From Symsagittifera roscoffensis (lineage: Eukaryota; Xenacoelomorpha; Acoela; Convolutidae), in the NCBI RefSeq assembly GCF_963678635.1, contig NC_087071.1, positions 38,403,858-38,467,857 on the forward strand: DNA of 64,000 bases, given 5' to 3'. The notes under the pieces were generated by a model. That model was not told the origin of the DNA and made no database searches. It worked only from the letters and a program-made list of their open reading frames with translations. Below are positions 24,747 through 33,753 of the stretch, piece after piece (within the stretch, counting starts at the first letter, position 1; the number at the start of each line of letters is the position of its first letter). The position numbers were made by a program, and so were the translations under genes.

Positions 24747-26308
24747 GTCATAGAATTGATTAGGGAAGATCAGGAGTCTGAAAACAACACTTCTAACAAT
24801 AAATTAAGAGGAGGTCTCGACAAAATGATGGAAGACTCAAACCCAATGATCACGGACATGTATAAATTCATTGCCGGAGCATCTCAAAGAAAAATTGACA
24901 AAAATACAGAAGTTTGGAAGAAATTAACAAAATTGAAAGTCACGCCTATAAAAAATCAAAATCGAAGCAACAGAAGAAGCCGAAGATAAATGGGAAAAAG
25001 AAAAATATATATTATCATTTACAAAGTAAAAGAATGTATGGAAACCGATGTTGGAGCGAAAAAAAGGAGGATGAACAGTTAGTGTTACCTTCCTTCAAGC
25101 ATTGACATGGCAGAAAAGCAAATTGTAAAAATTGTTTGAATAGGTAGGAAAACTGACGAAAATACCAATAGACCACTCCTGGTTTACTTCAACAATGAAC
25201 AAGATAAGGTCGAACTAAGTCGAAATTTACCAAAAATGAACGATGCAATAACTGAAATCAAAAGTATCAGGATCAGCCCGGACAGAATCCTCAAAGAAAG
25301 GGAAAAAGTACGAAAGCTGGTTAACAAAGCAAAAAACTTGAACTATAAGGAAAAAGGAAATTCATGCATCTGGTCCGAGGGATGCAGATAATAAAAGTCA
25401 AGAGAAAAAGGAAAAGTCCGGAAAAATGACATTCTGGTTCACGAACGGTGAAGCACTAACACAATATAAACATCAGGCACAAATAAAATTAATCGAAGAA
25501 AAAGAGAACCCATCAGATATAATCGCGCTGGTAGAAGCAAAGCCCAAAAATTTATAAATCAATTGGAACACTTTTTAGTTTAAAAATTACAATTTTGAGT
25601 CAATAAATATGAGCCGAATAATAATGGACGCGGGATTTTTTTTCTATATCAAAATAACAATAGACTACTCACTCAGACAACAAACGAAAGCAACCAAGAA
25701 TTTCATTGATGGAAAGATGATCTGTCCGGCCATCTTCTATTGGAGCCCAAACTCGACAAAACTGAAAAATAGTTTGTTGAATCGGATGATCTTGGACAGC
25801 TGCGAAAAGATGCCAAGAACTTTACTGTAAGATTGGGATATACAAGTCTATCATTTATAAACTGGGAGGACATAAAAAAAACTAAAGAGGACGACAGCAA
25901 AGAGTTTAGATTCTTGAAAACCGTACGAGATGCTTTCCTTATTCAGCATATTAGGGAATCAACTCGTATTAAAGCTGGGGGCAAACCTTCACTGGTTGAC
26001 ATCATACTAACTGATGGCGGGCTCTTTGATTTAAAATCAATGATCAAACCACCTTTGGGTCACAGTGACCATATTTTCATTGAAGCAGAACTACCCATGA
26101 ACCGGGTCAATATCTAAAGCAAAACTTGATATATCCTCGCCAAAATTGATTATGAAGGAATTTGAATAAAATTTCAAACATCGAAATCGAATATGCTGAT
26201 AATCAAATCGAGATCAAAAATCGGATCGAACGTAAATAAGGTATGGAGGCACCTGCGACAAAGTCTAACAAACTTAACAGAGAAGTTTGTACCACTATTG
26301 AAATTCAA
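24747..26308 (+). repeat. LINE A triplication, unit 3
   Basis: About 1,562 bp. The first part equals unit 2. The remainder carries private differences ('aatcaaaagtatcagg', 'gaataataatggacgc', 'tttataaactgggagg'). It runs on into unique LINE sequence ('aaagacggacacg'), so it is probably the resident copy. Confidence 0.9.
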
Positions 26309-26789
26309 AGACGGACACGAAGAGGTACCACTCGTTAACTCTACTAAAAACAATAAAAACCAAAAAGAAGCCTTGGGCCAAATTTTTCAGATACAAGACA
26401 ACGAAAAATTTTGATGAGTACAAAAAAAATACCGTGAAAGCAGCTGTCAGAAAATAGCAGTCGAATAAGGAAAACGAAATAGCAAAACAACAAACCGGAA
26501 AAATGTTGGAGCTTTGTGCGACAAAAACTGTGCTAGAAAACAAACTCAAAACTTTAAGAAAACTCAAAACATTTTCAAAGCCAGTGTATGTAAGCAAAGA
26601 GCTCACACCAGATGAACAGGAACTGGAGAACAAACATTTAATACAACGACGAGAGTTTATAAACCAAAATAATGATTCAAAAAAGTTACGTATACGAAAG
26701 TTAGTACTACAAAAAGAAACAAACAATAAATGGGTCACCCTAGACCAAACTAACAATGAACAAAATTGACTAGCATCAAACCCAGCTCT

Positions 26790-27480
26790 GGCCATAATAA
26801 ACTACAATATACACCGCTTACTTGAACTAAAACGTAGAAGTCTTTTTGCAAAATCCTTAACAATTGAAAGTAGTATCCAAGTTATATGTCTATCTGAGAC
26901 GTGGTTAACGAATGATATCCCTGAAAAAGCACTTTTTCTACCCTATTTCGACATATATCGAACCGACATACCAAACCATGACTAAAGAACTAAACACGAT
27001 GGTGTGCTAATTGGTGTCAGAGATATTCCACATAAACCGCTATGCATAAAAAGAGAATGTGAATGTGATGCAGTTAAGTTAGCCCACAAAAGTCAATCAA
27101 TCATTTTATGCTGTCTATACAACCCTCCTGAAAAAAGTTCTTATCGAATTTGTCAACAAAGAAACCTCGATCTAATAAATTAACTTATAGCAATTAGCGA
27201 AAACGAAAACTGTCATAGTTTAGTCACAACAGGCAACATAAACTTCGTACACGCGAATTGGGATGCAATGGACTCGAATGACAGCTACGAGCTGAATGTC
27301 CTTAATCTTCTCTCCGAAAATGACTTTGATGAATGTGTATTCCAAAACAATAAAAAACAGTTAGATATATTTTTGACAAATATTCCGAATGTCTTACTGA
27401 ACTAAACCACGCAAAACGAATTTAACAAGTCATACAGATCCGATCACTTAGCATACACTATAACGATTCACACTTAAACA
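26790..27480 (+). pseudogene. LINE B AP-endonuclease region
   Basis: It shows LAIINYNIHRLLELKRRSL at the start, IQVICLSETWLTNDIP (the SETWL motif), then INFVHANWD, LDIFLTN and YRSDHLAYTI (the SDH motif), which is the order of motifs in LINE endonucleases. Several stops interrupt it. Confidence 0.75.
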
Positions 27481-28009
27481 GAAATAACCAATCCATGGCA
27501 AAATGAACGGTTTACGTTTCATAAAGCCGATTGGAATGCAATTAATAAAAGTATATTGGATAAACAATTTCTTTTGTACTGTTATAGTAATTTCGACGAA
27601 CTTGTAAAACAATGGTATAAATGGCTTTGCAAGATCATTGAAGAAAAATTGTCCCCAGAGTATCAAGCGACAGAAACAACCTCCCTAAAACTAAAAAAGA
27701 AAGAAGCTCTGCTACGAAAAACCTTAAGACAAGATCAAGCAGACTGAGAAGAAATACTTTTCAAGGAACAAAGTTTTCTGAACTGCCAAAATATCTTCAA
27801 TCAATCCACAAAGGCAGTCGTTTTCCTGACCTCTTGTCTTTCGGAAACAATCAAATTTACAATGATAATGAAAAAAGTAAGCTTTTCAGTAAAATTTTCT
27901 GCTGTGTATTTACAACAGTTTATTAACTAAATCAAAATCAGTATTACAAAAACAATGCCCATAATCAATTAGTTAAAACAGACAAACAAATTGTCCAAAA
28001 TATCTCGAA

Positions 28010-28860
28010 CCTTGATACCAGTAAAGCCTGTGGGCCTGAAAAAATCGGAAATCTTATCCTAAAAATTTGCCATCTCTTTCAAAATCACTCTATCTTGTTT
28101 AAAGGATTTTGCAAAAGAATTTTCTGTAATAGTAAAAGGATTTTTCCCCACTTATTAGAAAATCAGTGAAGTAGTCCCAATTTTCTAGGACGCGAACAAA
28201 TAACAAACAGAGAATTACCGGCCAAAAAGCCTTTTTTGCGATGTATCAAAAATGCTAGAGAAACTTATCTTCGATGAACTTTATAATCTAACCAACAAAT
28301 ACTTGCTTGAAGGCCAACATGACTCAACATCTACATTTTCTTGACCATCTGTACCAAAAATATGACATTTCAACTGAAACGGAATTTTATGTTCTCTACC
28401 TAGATTTTCGTAAGGCATTTGACAGCGTTCCTCACCAAAAATTAATTGACAAAATACAACAATTTGAAAATGGCGGAAACTTCGTGAAACTCATTGCAAG
28501 TTACTTAACAAACGGGATAATATGTGAAAGTATATGATAAGCGCTCCCCAACAGCATCAGTAACTAGTGGTGTGCCACAAGGGTCAATTATTGGCCCCTA
28601 TTTCTTATCTTACTTATAAATGATTTACCAACTATAATTAAAAATAGCGAATTTTTTAGGTATGCAGATGATTTCAAACTTGTAAAGACTGACCCTTGTA
28701 CAAGAAGACATAAATAGCATAGAAAAATGGTGCTCAGACAACGAAATGAAACTCAATAGTGATAAATGCTATACACTACCAATCAAAACGATTGATAATT
28801 TGACGCTAAATACAAATGGCCTAAGTTGTTAAAAAGAACAAAAAAATCTAGGTATTATAA
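28010..28860 (+). pseudogene. LINE B reverse transcriptase
   Basis: Motifs in order: SKACGPEKIGN near 28,020; YLDFRKAFDSVPHQKLIDKI near 28,400 (motif A with D-F-x-x-A-F-D); SGVPQGSIIGP near 28,565 (motif B); FFRYADDFKLVKT near 28,650 (motif C, YADD); and EKWCSDNEMKLNSDKC near 28,720. Both catalytic aspartate motifs are present, but frameshifts and stops separate them. Confidence 0.85.
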
Positions 28861-29552
28861 TGGCGACGAACTTAATTTGGAAAGCAAATTGTGATTAAAG
28901 ATGTTCCAAGGCCTGGAGAGCTTTCTATTTTTTAAAACACAACGTATCGAAACTAGCAAACAAACATATGAAACTGAACGCATAGAAAGGGTATGTAGTC
29001 CCTGTAATAGCATACGCATCTCAGGCATGGTCAGCAAACAAAGGTGAATTGATAGATATCGAAAAAATCCAAAAACGGGCCACCTCATGGATACTTGGCA
29101 TTTGAGAAAATTACAACTATTGATTAAAACAACTACAAGTCCTGTCTTTATCTATGTACTTCGAACTACACGATGCCCTACCCTTACTATCCATCATGCA
29201 AGTAAATTATAACATCAGAAAACCCGTATCAATGAAGAACAACCCTGACATGACATGAATACAAGACAAACCAACGGTACTACAATAAATATTGAAAAAA
29301 CAAGTAAAAACTTCTGGAAGAGATCTAGCAGACTGTTAAACATCATTACAACGAAAACAAACTACAAGATTACCGAGCTGACGAAGACGGTTTTAACAAA
29401 AATCTAATAAAGTTTTTGAACATTATACTGAAATAAACTCATGCACATGGAGAATCATCTGCAATTGTGGCAATTGCAACCCGATGCAGAAAATATAAGT
29501 GACCAAAACTGTGGGGTGCAAACCCTTGAGCCAAGAGCTCTAAAGGCTGACC

Positions 29553-29557
29553 TACTT

Positions 29558-29605
<48 letters not shown>

Positions 29606-29606
29606 T
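29553..29606 (+). repeat. (CTA)n microsatellite tail of LINE B
   Basis: About 16 copies of CTA mark the 3' end of LINE B. Microsatellite tails replace poly(A) in Jockey/CR1/L2-type LINEs. It produces spurious poly-Leu and poly-Ser frames. Confidence 0.85.
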
Positions 29607-29649
29607 ATGCAGCTGCTTTATTCGTGAAGAGTGTTTGTCGGTTTTTAAG

Positions 29650-29685
29650 CTTCAGTGGATAGTGCGTGAGACTCAAAATCTCTTG
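29650..29685 (+). repeat. Left half of a tRNA-like sequence split by the Penelope-like element
   Basis: 'agcttcagtggatagtgcg' resembles a D-arm/A-box, followed by gaga-ctcaaaa-tctc, a perfect 4-bp anticodon-like stem with a CAA loop. The other half (T-arm-like 'gattcgaatcctac') lies at 33,386-33,425. This is probably a tRNA-derived SINE or a tRNA relic. Confidence 0.5.
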
Positions 29686-29689
29686 CCTC

Positions 29690-29815
29690 GATATTTCTCA
29701 ATTTTCAGATCTTTGATCGTTTTGTAAATATTGTAAGAAAATTTAATTCTGGTGATCTGATGATGCACAAAATGTGCGAAAACGGTTGAATTATCATTTT
29801 AAATTTTTTATTACC
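29690..29815 (+). repeat. PLE terminal repeat (pLTR), left
   Basis: It contains 'tttcagatctttgatcg', 'ttttgtaaatattgtaa' and 'gcacaaaatgtgcgaaaacg', and is matched by 33,283-33,385 with a few differences. Direct terminal repeats of this kind are a known PLE feature. Confidence 0.75.
29718..29785 (+). ncRNA. Hammerhead-ribozyme-like core in the left pLTR
   Basis: CTGATGA (29,757-29,763) is followed by a GCAC/GTGC stem with loop AAAAT and then GAAA (29,778-29,781). AACG after GAAA can pair with CGTT (29,718-29,721), placing UUU as the NUH triplet. One unpaired base lies between CTGATGA and the stem, and stem I is weak, so activity is doubtful. PLE pLTRs are known to carry hammerhead motifs. 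Confidence 0.45.
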
Positions 29816-29969
29816 ATTTTTGATAAATTCTAACCTTTTCTAGGGATAAGCTATAAGCAAACTGTTATATCCTTTAAGGAAAACAGTCATTAGCTCGATT
29901 TTTTTTCTCTATTTGTACAGAATTTTACTACCTTTTTTTGCTCATAATGTCAGTAGTGTTTGAGTTAAA

Positions 29970-30590
29970 ATGGCAATTATTGTAGCTGCCAGCTCCCTTT
30001 ATCACAGCCTGGAAGATCTTGAGCAAGAGGAACGGAGAGAGACGCATCAGAAGGTCTACGCAGTCCCCGGACTTTCTTTGAACCCCAGTACTTTGTACAG
30101 GGGGAAGGATTTACGAGTGTTATTGGAACTGCAACCTCTGGCCAGGAAGCAGATTATGATCTGGCGCGACGTCCTGAACAACACAGCATATCATCCCATC
30201 GCACGAACAACTATACGCACTGCCCACTTGATGAACTACTGGCGTATTTACAATCAAAGCGAAGACAAATTAGTGACATTGTCTACTGCAGTAGAACGGG
30301 CACCCCCGATATTTTGAAGATCTGCGGAAGACAGTGATAATCGACATAAAAACAACTAGTAGCCTTATCTCTAGAAGGAAGAGACAGAATCCTGCGGTCC
30401 TCAGAGATTATCTTCAACTGCGCCAGTCAATTGAATTGGAGTTGAAGACATTACGTATGGTGCTGTCCCATCGAGACCACCTGCCAGCCATTTTCTCAAG
30501 CATACGGTCCCAGACCAAGAAACCATCGCAGGGACGCCGCAGGGCAAAGACGCGAAGAGCGTATGTGGTGGCTGGGGACCTCCAGCCGGA
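29970..30590 (+). pseudogene. ORF-X, copy 2, inside the PLE
   Basis: It begins MAIIVAASSLYHSLEDLEQE, continues through PGLSLNPSTLYRGKDLRVLL and QIMIWRDVLNNTAYH, then (with a frame change) LDELLAYLQSKRRQISDIVYC with TGTPDIL, and after another break LELKTLRMVLSHRDH and the basic tail RRRAKTRR. It parallels 20,640-21,095 segment by segment. Its place between the left pLTR and the RT suggests it is the first frame of this PLE. Function unknown. Confidence 0.6.
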
Positions 30591-30939
30591 ACCTAACGAC
30601 CAAAAAGTGGTAAGGTTTTCTTGTGGCTAAAATTTACTTTGCTGAGTGCCACATGAGTTTAAGTGCTTGTGGACTGCAAAGAACAGATGACCGCAATTTT
30701 GCTGCCATCACCACTCCTTAGATTGGTCCTGAAAAGAAAACTCACTTGGAAACTTGTATAATATTATTTAAAATATTTTAATAAATATGATAGCGGTTTC
30801 CTGAGAATTGATTTTCTGAGAAATTGTCTCGATAACGACATTATACCAGATTTTTTACTGTTTCGCGTGCCTTATAACGGTGTTTTTTGGATCAAGCGGT
30901 GCACAACTTCCAACTGAGCTCTTGGGCTCTCAGATAAGC

Positions 30940-32060
30940 CAGGCAAATGCGGATAGGGCCAAGGCATCGGGTAACCTAGTAAAAGCAAGAGAGGTAGTGA
31001 GAAGGGGTATAGATGAGAAGTGGTGGCCTTCGGTAATATTCTATCTGAACCGGCAAGCAAGGTGTAGTGTCAGTAAGCCGACACAAGAGAAAGCTCAAAA
31101 AACTTTCGGAAAAACCATTAAAAAACTTGGATGAAAGGTCAATTAGACTTTTAGATGAAGTGATTTTGCCGCTTTGGTACGAGACAATTTCAGTCAAATT
31201 CACTTCCTTGCTGATATTGATAGTTTTTTGTCTGATCTGAAGTTAAATAGAAAACCCGGAGAAAAATTATGTGAGATTGAAGCAGCTGCAAAGAGATATG
31301 CTAAGAATGTGAAACAGACCCCCTCTGACAAAGGTATTGAAAAAGCCAGAAAGTATTTGAAGGACAACGGTCTTCTGGCAGTGCCGTTTGATAAGGATGT
31401 GGGTTTTTGTGTAATGAAAAAGGAGACATATGAGAAAAAAAAGATTTTTTTTGGACAAGCAGAACAATTTGGTGAGAGGAAGAATCTGACAAACAGTGTG
31501 ATTATAAAAGTTTAAAAAGACATAAACAAAGAATTACTTGCCATGAAAAAGAAGGACGAGATTAGCGAAGCTCTTTATACTAAGTTGAGATCAACGGGAG
31601 GGCAGCCGGCTAGGCTGTATGGGTTAGAAAAAGTACTCAAACAAGGCACACCACTTCGTCCCGTCCTTTTTTTTACCTGGTTGCTCATTTGACAACATAA
31701 ATAAAACATTGGCAAAGTACTTTGATGAAAATGGGGGCAAACATAGAAACGAACAATCAAATGTCCAGGAAGATCTTGGAGAAAACTGTGCTGGACTCTG
31801 ACGAGAGTAAAATCTCCCTTGATGTAAAGAATTTGAACACTAAAGTCCCGCTCAAGGAAGCGGTTGAAACAGCCCTGAGGAGATTATATGGGCAAGTCAA
31901 CCCTCCGGAAACATCTCGCAAGACTATGAAAAAACTACTGAATTTGGCAGTGAGTAAGGTACACTTTAAACACATTGTTTTGTGGTATGTACAAAAAGAC
32001 GATTTAGCAATGGGCGCCTCCCTTGCAGTAATATTGGATAAATTGTGGCGCAAAGAATAG
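30940..32060 (+). pseudogene. PLE reverse transcriptase, incomplete
   Basis: PLE-type signatures in order: LADIDSFLSDLKLN near 31,210; GLLAVPFDKDVGFCVMKKETY near 31,365 (the position of the usual ADKG motif); ARLYGLEKVLKQGTPLRPV near 31,610 (YGLPKxHK...PLRPI); SLDVKNLNTKVPL near 31,815 (motif A); and YVQKDDLAMGASL near 31,985 (motif B, usually QxxGxAMGSPLS). I do not find the YxDD motif C; a PHD finger follows where it would be expected. Confidence 0.75.
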
Positions 32061-32090
32061 GATCCTGCAATAAAGAAAGAAGTACCAAAA

Positions 32091-32354
32091 TTGACAGAGC
32101 TAAGTGAGGGTAACAAGGACGTGTGCCCAAGATGTCAGACAAAGGTGACATATCGGACAAAAGGGGTAGAACGCGAAGCTTGTTTGAATTGGTACCACTT
32201 AGGGTGTGGTAACATATCGGAATCCGAATACGCAGACATCACTGAAACAGTATGGTATTGCATAATCTGCAAAAAACAACAGGAAGCAGATCGGACTGTT
32301 AATGGTGTTGAAGTGGTTGGTACCAAAATTCCAATGATACCAGCACCATTCTAA
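32091..32354 (+). pseudogene. PHD finger within the PLE
   Basis: Cys4-His-Cys3 spacing is visible: CPRC, EAC (for CxxC), WYHLGC, and WYCIIC, over about 50 residues, with the aromatic before the last CxxC that marks PHD fingers. It lies in the same frame as the upstream RT piece. PHD fingers bind histone tails or act as zinc modules in LINE ORF1 proteins. It may be a genuine PLE domain or a LINE ORF1 fragment inserted into it. Confidence 0.7.
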
Positions 32355-32567
32355 ATATCAGAGGCTGCGCACCTTTGCAGTACAATGGAAACGTTATTGA
32401 AGGGACGGTTCAAAGAGTTTTTAGAAGTACCTGAACATGGGAACATTTTGACCAGGCATTGGAAAAAATCGGAAGCAATGGATTGAAAATCAGTATCCGA
32501 AAAAATGGCCTGACAGGATAGTGTTTGAAATTCTTAACAAGATCATTGAGGTAAAGAAAATTCAGAG

Positions 32568-33047
32568 GTGAAGACATCAGAACCGAGAAGTGATAAATGG
32601 CTGAAAGACTCACCACCCCTTCTTACAATGCAATATCGAGGCAATCCATCTCAACTGTTAGCTGTGAAAGTTTGGCTAATATCCGGGGCACTAATATTTT
32701 TTACAACAAGAAAATTGAAAACATGCTTGCCATCCCTCAAAACTTCCTTTGCTAGTGATGTGAGATCCAAAGTGTTGTGCAAGCTTACATGTAGTGGATG
32801 TAACTCCACCTATGTCGACCAGACAGTCCGACATTTAGCCACGAGGGTCGATGATCACCGCAAAGGGGACTCCCCAGTAGGGAAACACTTGTTAGAATGT
32901 AATAAGGAGGTAGGAGGTACTGCTGAGCTGAATTCAGAGATTATAGATCAAACAGCCAACACTCATAAGCTACTGACACTAGAGGCTTTGCATATTTGGA
33001 GGGAGAGGACGAAAATCAACACACGCGATGAATTCAGGAGCAGGTAA
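32568..33047 (+). pseudogene. PLE GIY-YIG endonuclease domain
   Basis: It reads VLCKLTCSGCNSTYVDQTVRHLATRVDDH... GKHLLEC, which matches the PLE GIY-YIG pattern (C-x2-C, YVGxT, R-x-L-x-x-R-x-x-x-H, then HxxxC). The second half of the GIY-YIG pair reads YVD rather than YVG. The last part, LEALHIWRERTKINTRDEF, matches the usual E-x-x-x-I...N terminus. Confidence 0.75.
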
Positions 33048-33282
33048 TTAATACTAAAATTATAGTCTATGAATAACATGGCTAAAAGTTAAGAAACTGA
33101 CATGTCAGAATCAAAATGATTCCCAAATAGAAGTTTTATAACCATGAAAGAACAAAAAACTAAAAAATCTCAGAAATTTACAGGAAAATGTTTTTCATGA
33201 TTAAGTAAATATGTTATGTAATTACAGTTGTTTAAATTTGATTGGTTAAAAAGTTTTGAGCCTTTTAGACATGTTTCTCATT

Positions 33283-33385
33283 TTTCAGATCTTGACCGTT
33301 TTGTAAATATTGTAAAAAATTTTAATCCTGATGAAGCACAAAATGTGCGAAAACGTTTGAATTAACATTTTAAATTTCTTATAAC
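33283..33385 (+). repeat. PLE terminal repeat (pLTR), right, with hammerhead-like core
   Basis: Matches 29,690-29,815. CTGATGA at 33,328-33,334, GCAC/GTGC stem, GAAA at 33,349-33,352, and the same CGTT/AACG pairing. The core is therefore conserved in both terminal repeats. Confidence 0.7.
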
Positions 33386-33430
33386 AAAATCTCTTGATTG
33401 CAGTAGGTTGCAGATTCGAATCCTACAGCG
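33386..33430 (+). repeat. Right half of the tRNA-like target
   Basis: It starts with the target duplication and continues 'gcagattcgaatcctac', a B-box/T-arm-like sequence. With the left half it gives a tRNA-like order broken only by the PLE. Confidence 0.5.
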
Positions 33431-33753
33431 TAGCCGTGATGTTGCTAATTCGAGGCTGATTTCTTTTTTCTTATTATTTTAGGAATGCGTTAAAATTGTA
33501 AATTCAAACAAATGTTTTTGCAAAATCTAAATTATCTGTACAAAATGATCAAAGATTATAAAAAGATTATCTGTGTTTTAAATTTGTGTGTTTTGTATAT
33601 ACTAATTGGATTTTTCAACCTGAAGATGCGCGAAAATGTTAGTTCAATCTACAACTTAAACGTATTAGAGCTATCTTAGCTTTTAGTGGCACAGTAGCCA
33701 GTGGCAGTTAAAATTAATCCAACGGCAGATTCAATTTTTAAATGTCATTGATA

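Larger units (their letters stand above)
21400..26465 (+). mobile_element. LINE A fragment with internal triplication
   Basis: A non-LTR retrotransposon remnant on the plus strand. In order: a cysteine-rich zinc-finger frame (21,424-21,612), a Lys/Glu-rich ORF1 stretch, an ORF1 C-terminal-like stretch (SPDRILKEREKVRKLV... VRGMQII), and an AP-endonuclease-like region. The endonuclease is seen as IIALVEAKPKN and, near its end, PSLVDIILTDGG... PPLGHSDH, the SDH motif typical of LINE endonucleases. The block from ORF1 to endonuclease is present three times. After the third copy a linker typical of the endonuclease-RT spacer follows (KPWAKFFRYKTTKNFDEYKKKY), and then LINE B begins. No RT of its own remains. 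All three endonucleases are broken by stops and frame changes. Confidence 0.75.
26470..29606 (+). mobile_element. LINE B with endonuclease, reverse transcriptase and (CTA)n tail
   Basis: A Jockey/CR1-like non-LTR retrotransposon, 5'-truncated or joined to LINE A. It opens in the C-terminal part of ORF1 (ELTPDEQELENKHLIQRREF... LRIRKLVL). Then come an AP endonuclease, an RT and a C-terminal domain, and it ends in a (CTA)n tail at 29,553-29,606. Each domain is recognisable, but the frame is broken many times (stops near the start of the endonuclease, within the RT and after it), so this copy cannot be active. Confidence 0.8.
29686..33385 (+). mobile_element. Penelope-like element (PLE)
   Basis: The two ends are marked by an 11-bp target duplication, AAAATCTCTTG, at 29,675-29,685 and 33,386-33,396. 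Related ~110-bp terminal repeats lie just inside each end. Between them are ORF-X (29,970-30,590), PLE-type RT motifs (31.2-32.06 kb), a PHD finger (32.1-32.3 kb) and a GIY-YIG-type domain (32.76-33.05 kb). RT plus GIY-YIG plus terminal repeats is diagnostic of PLEs. The reading frame is broken in several places. PLEs retrotranspose by target-primed reverse transcription using the GIY-YIG nuclease. Confidence 0.8.

Noticed and set aside
21615-26308. CRISPR-like or gene-family interpretation of the repeated blocks
   Set aside because: Units are 1.56 kb, tandem without spacers, and contain LINE endonuclease and ORF1 sequence.
26295-26795. 166-codon minus-strand frame opposite LINE A/B
   Set aside because: It is the antisense of LINE linker and ORF1 sequence; Ser/Phe-rich composition is what Lys/Glu-rich sense coding gives in reverse.
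29441-29676. Poly-Leu and poly-Ser frames
   Set aside because: Both are read-outs of the (CTA)n tail of LINE B on the two strands.
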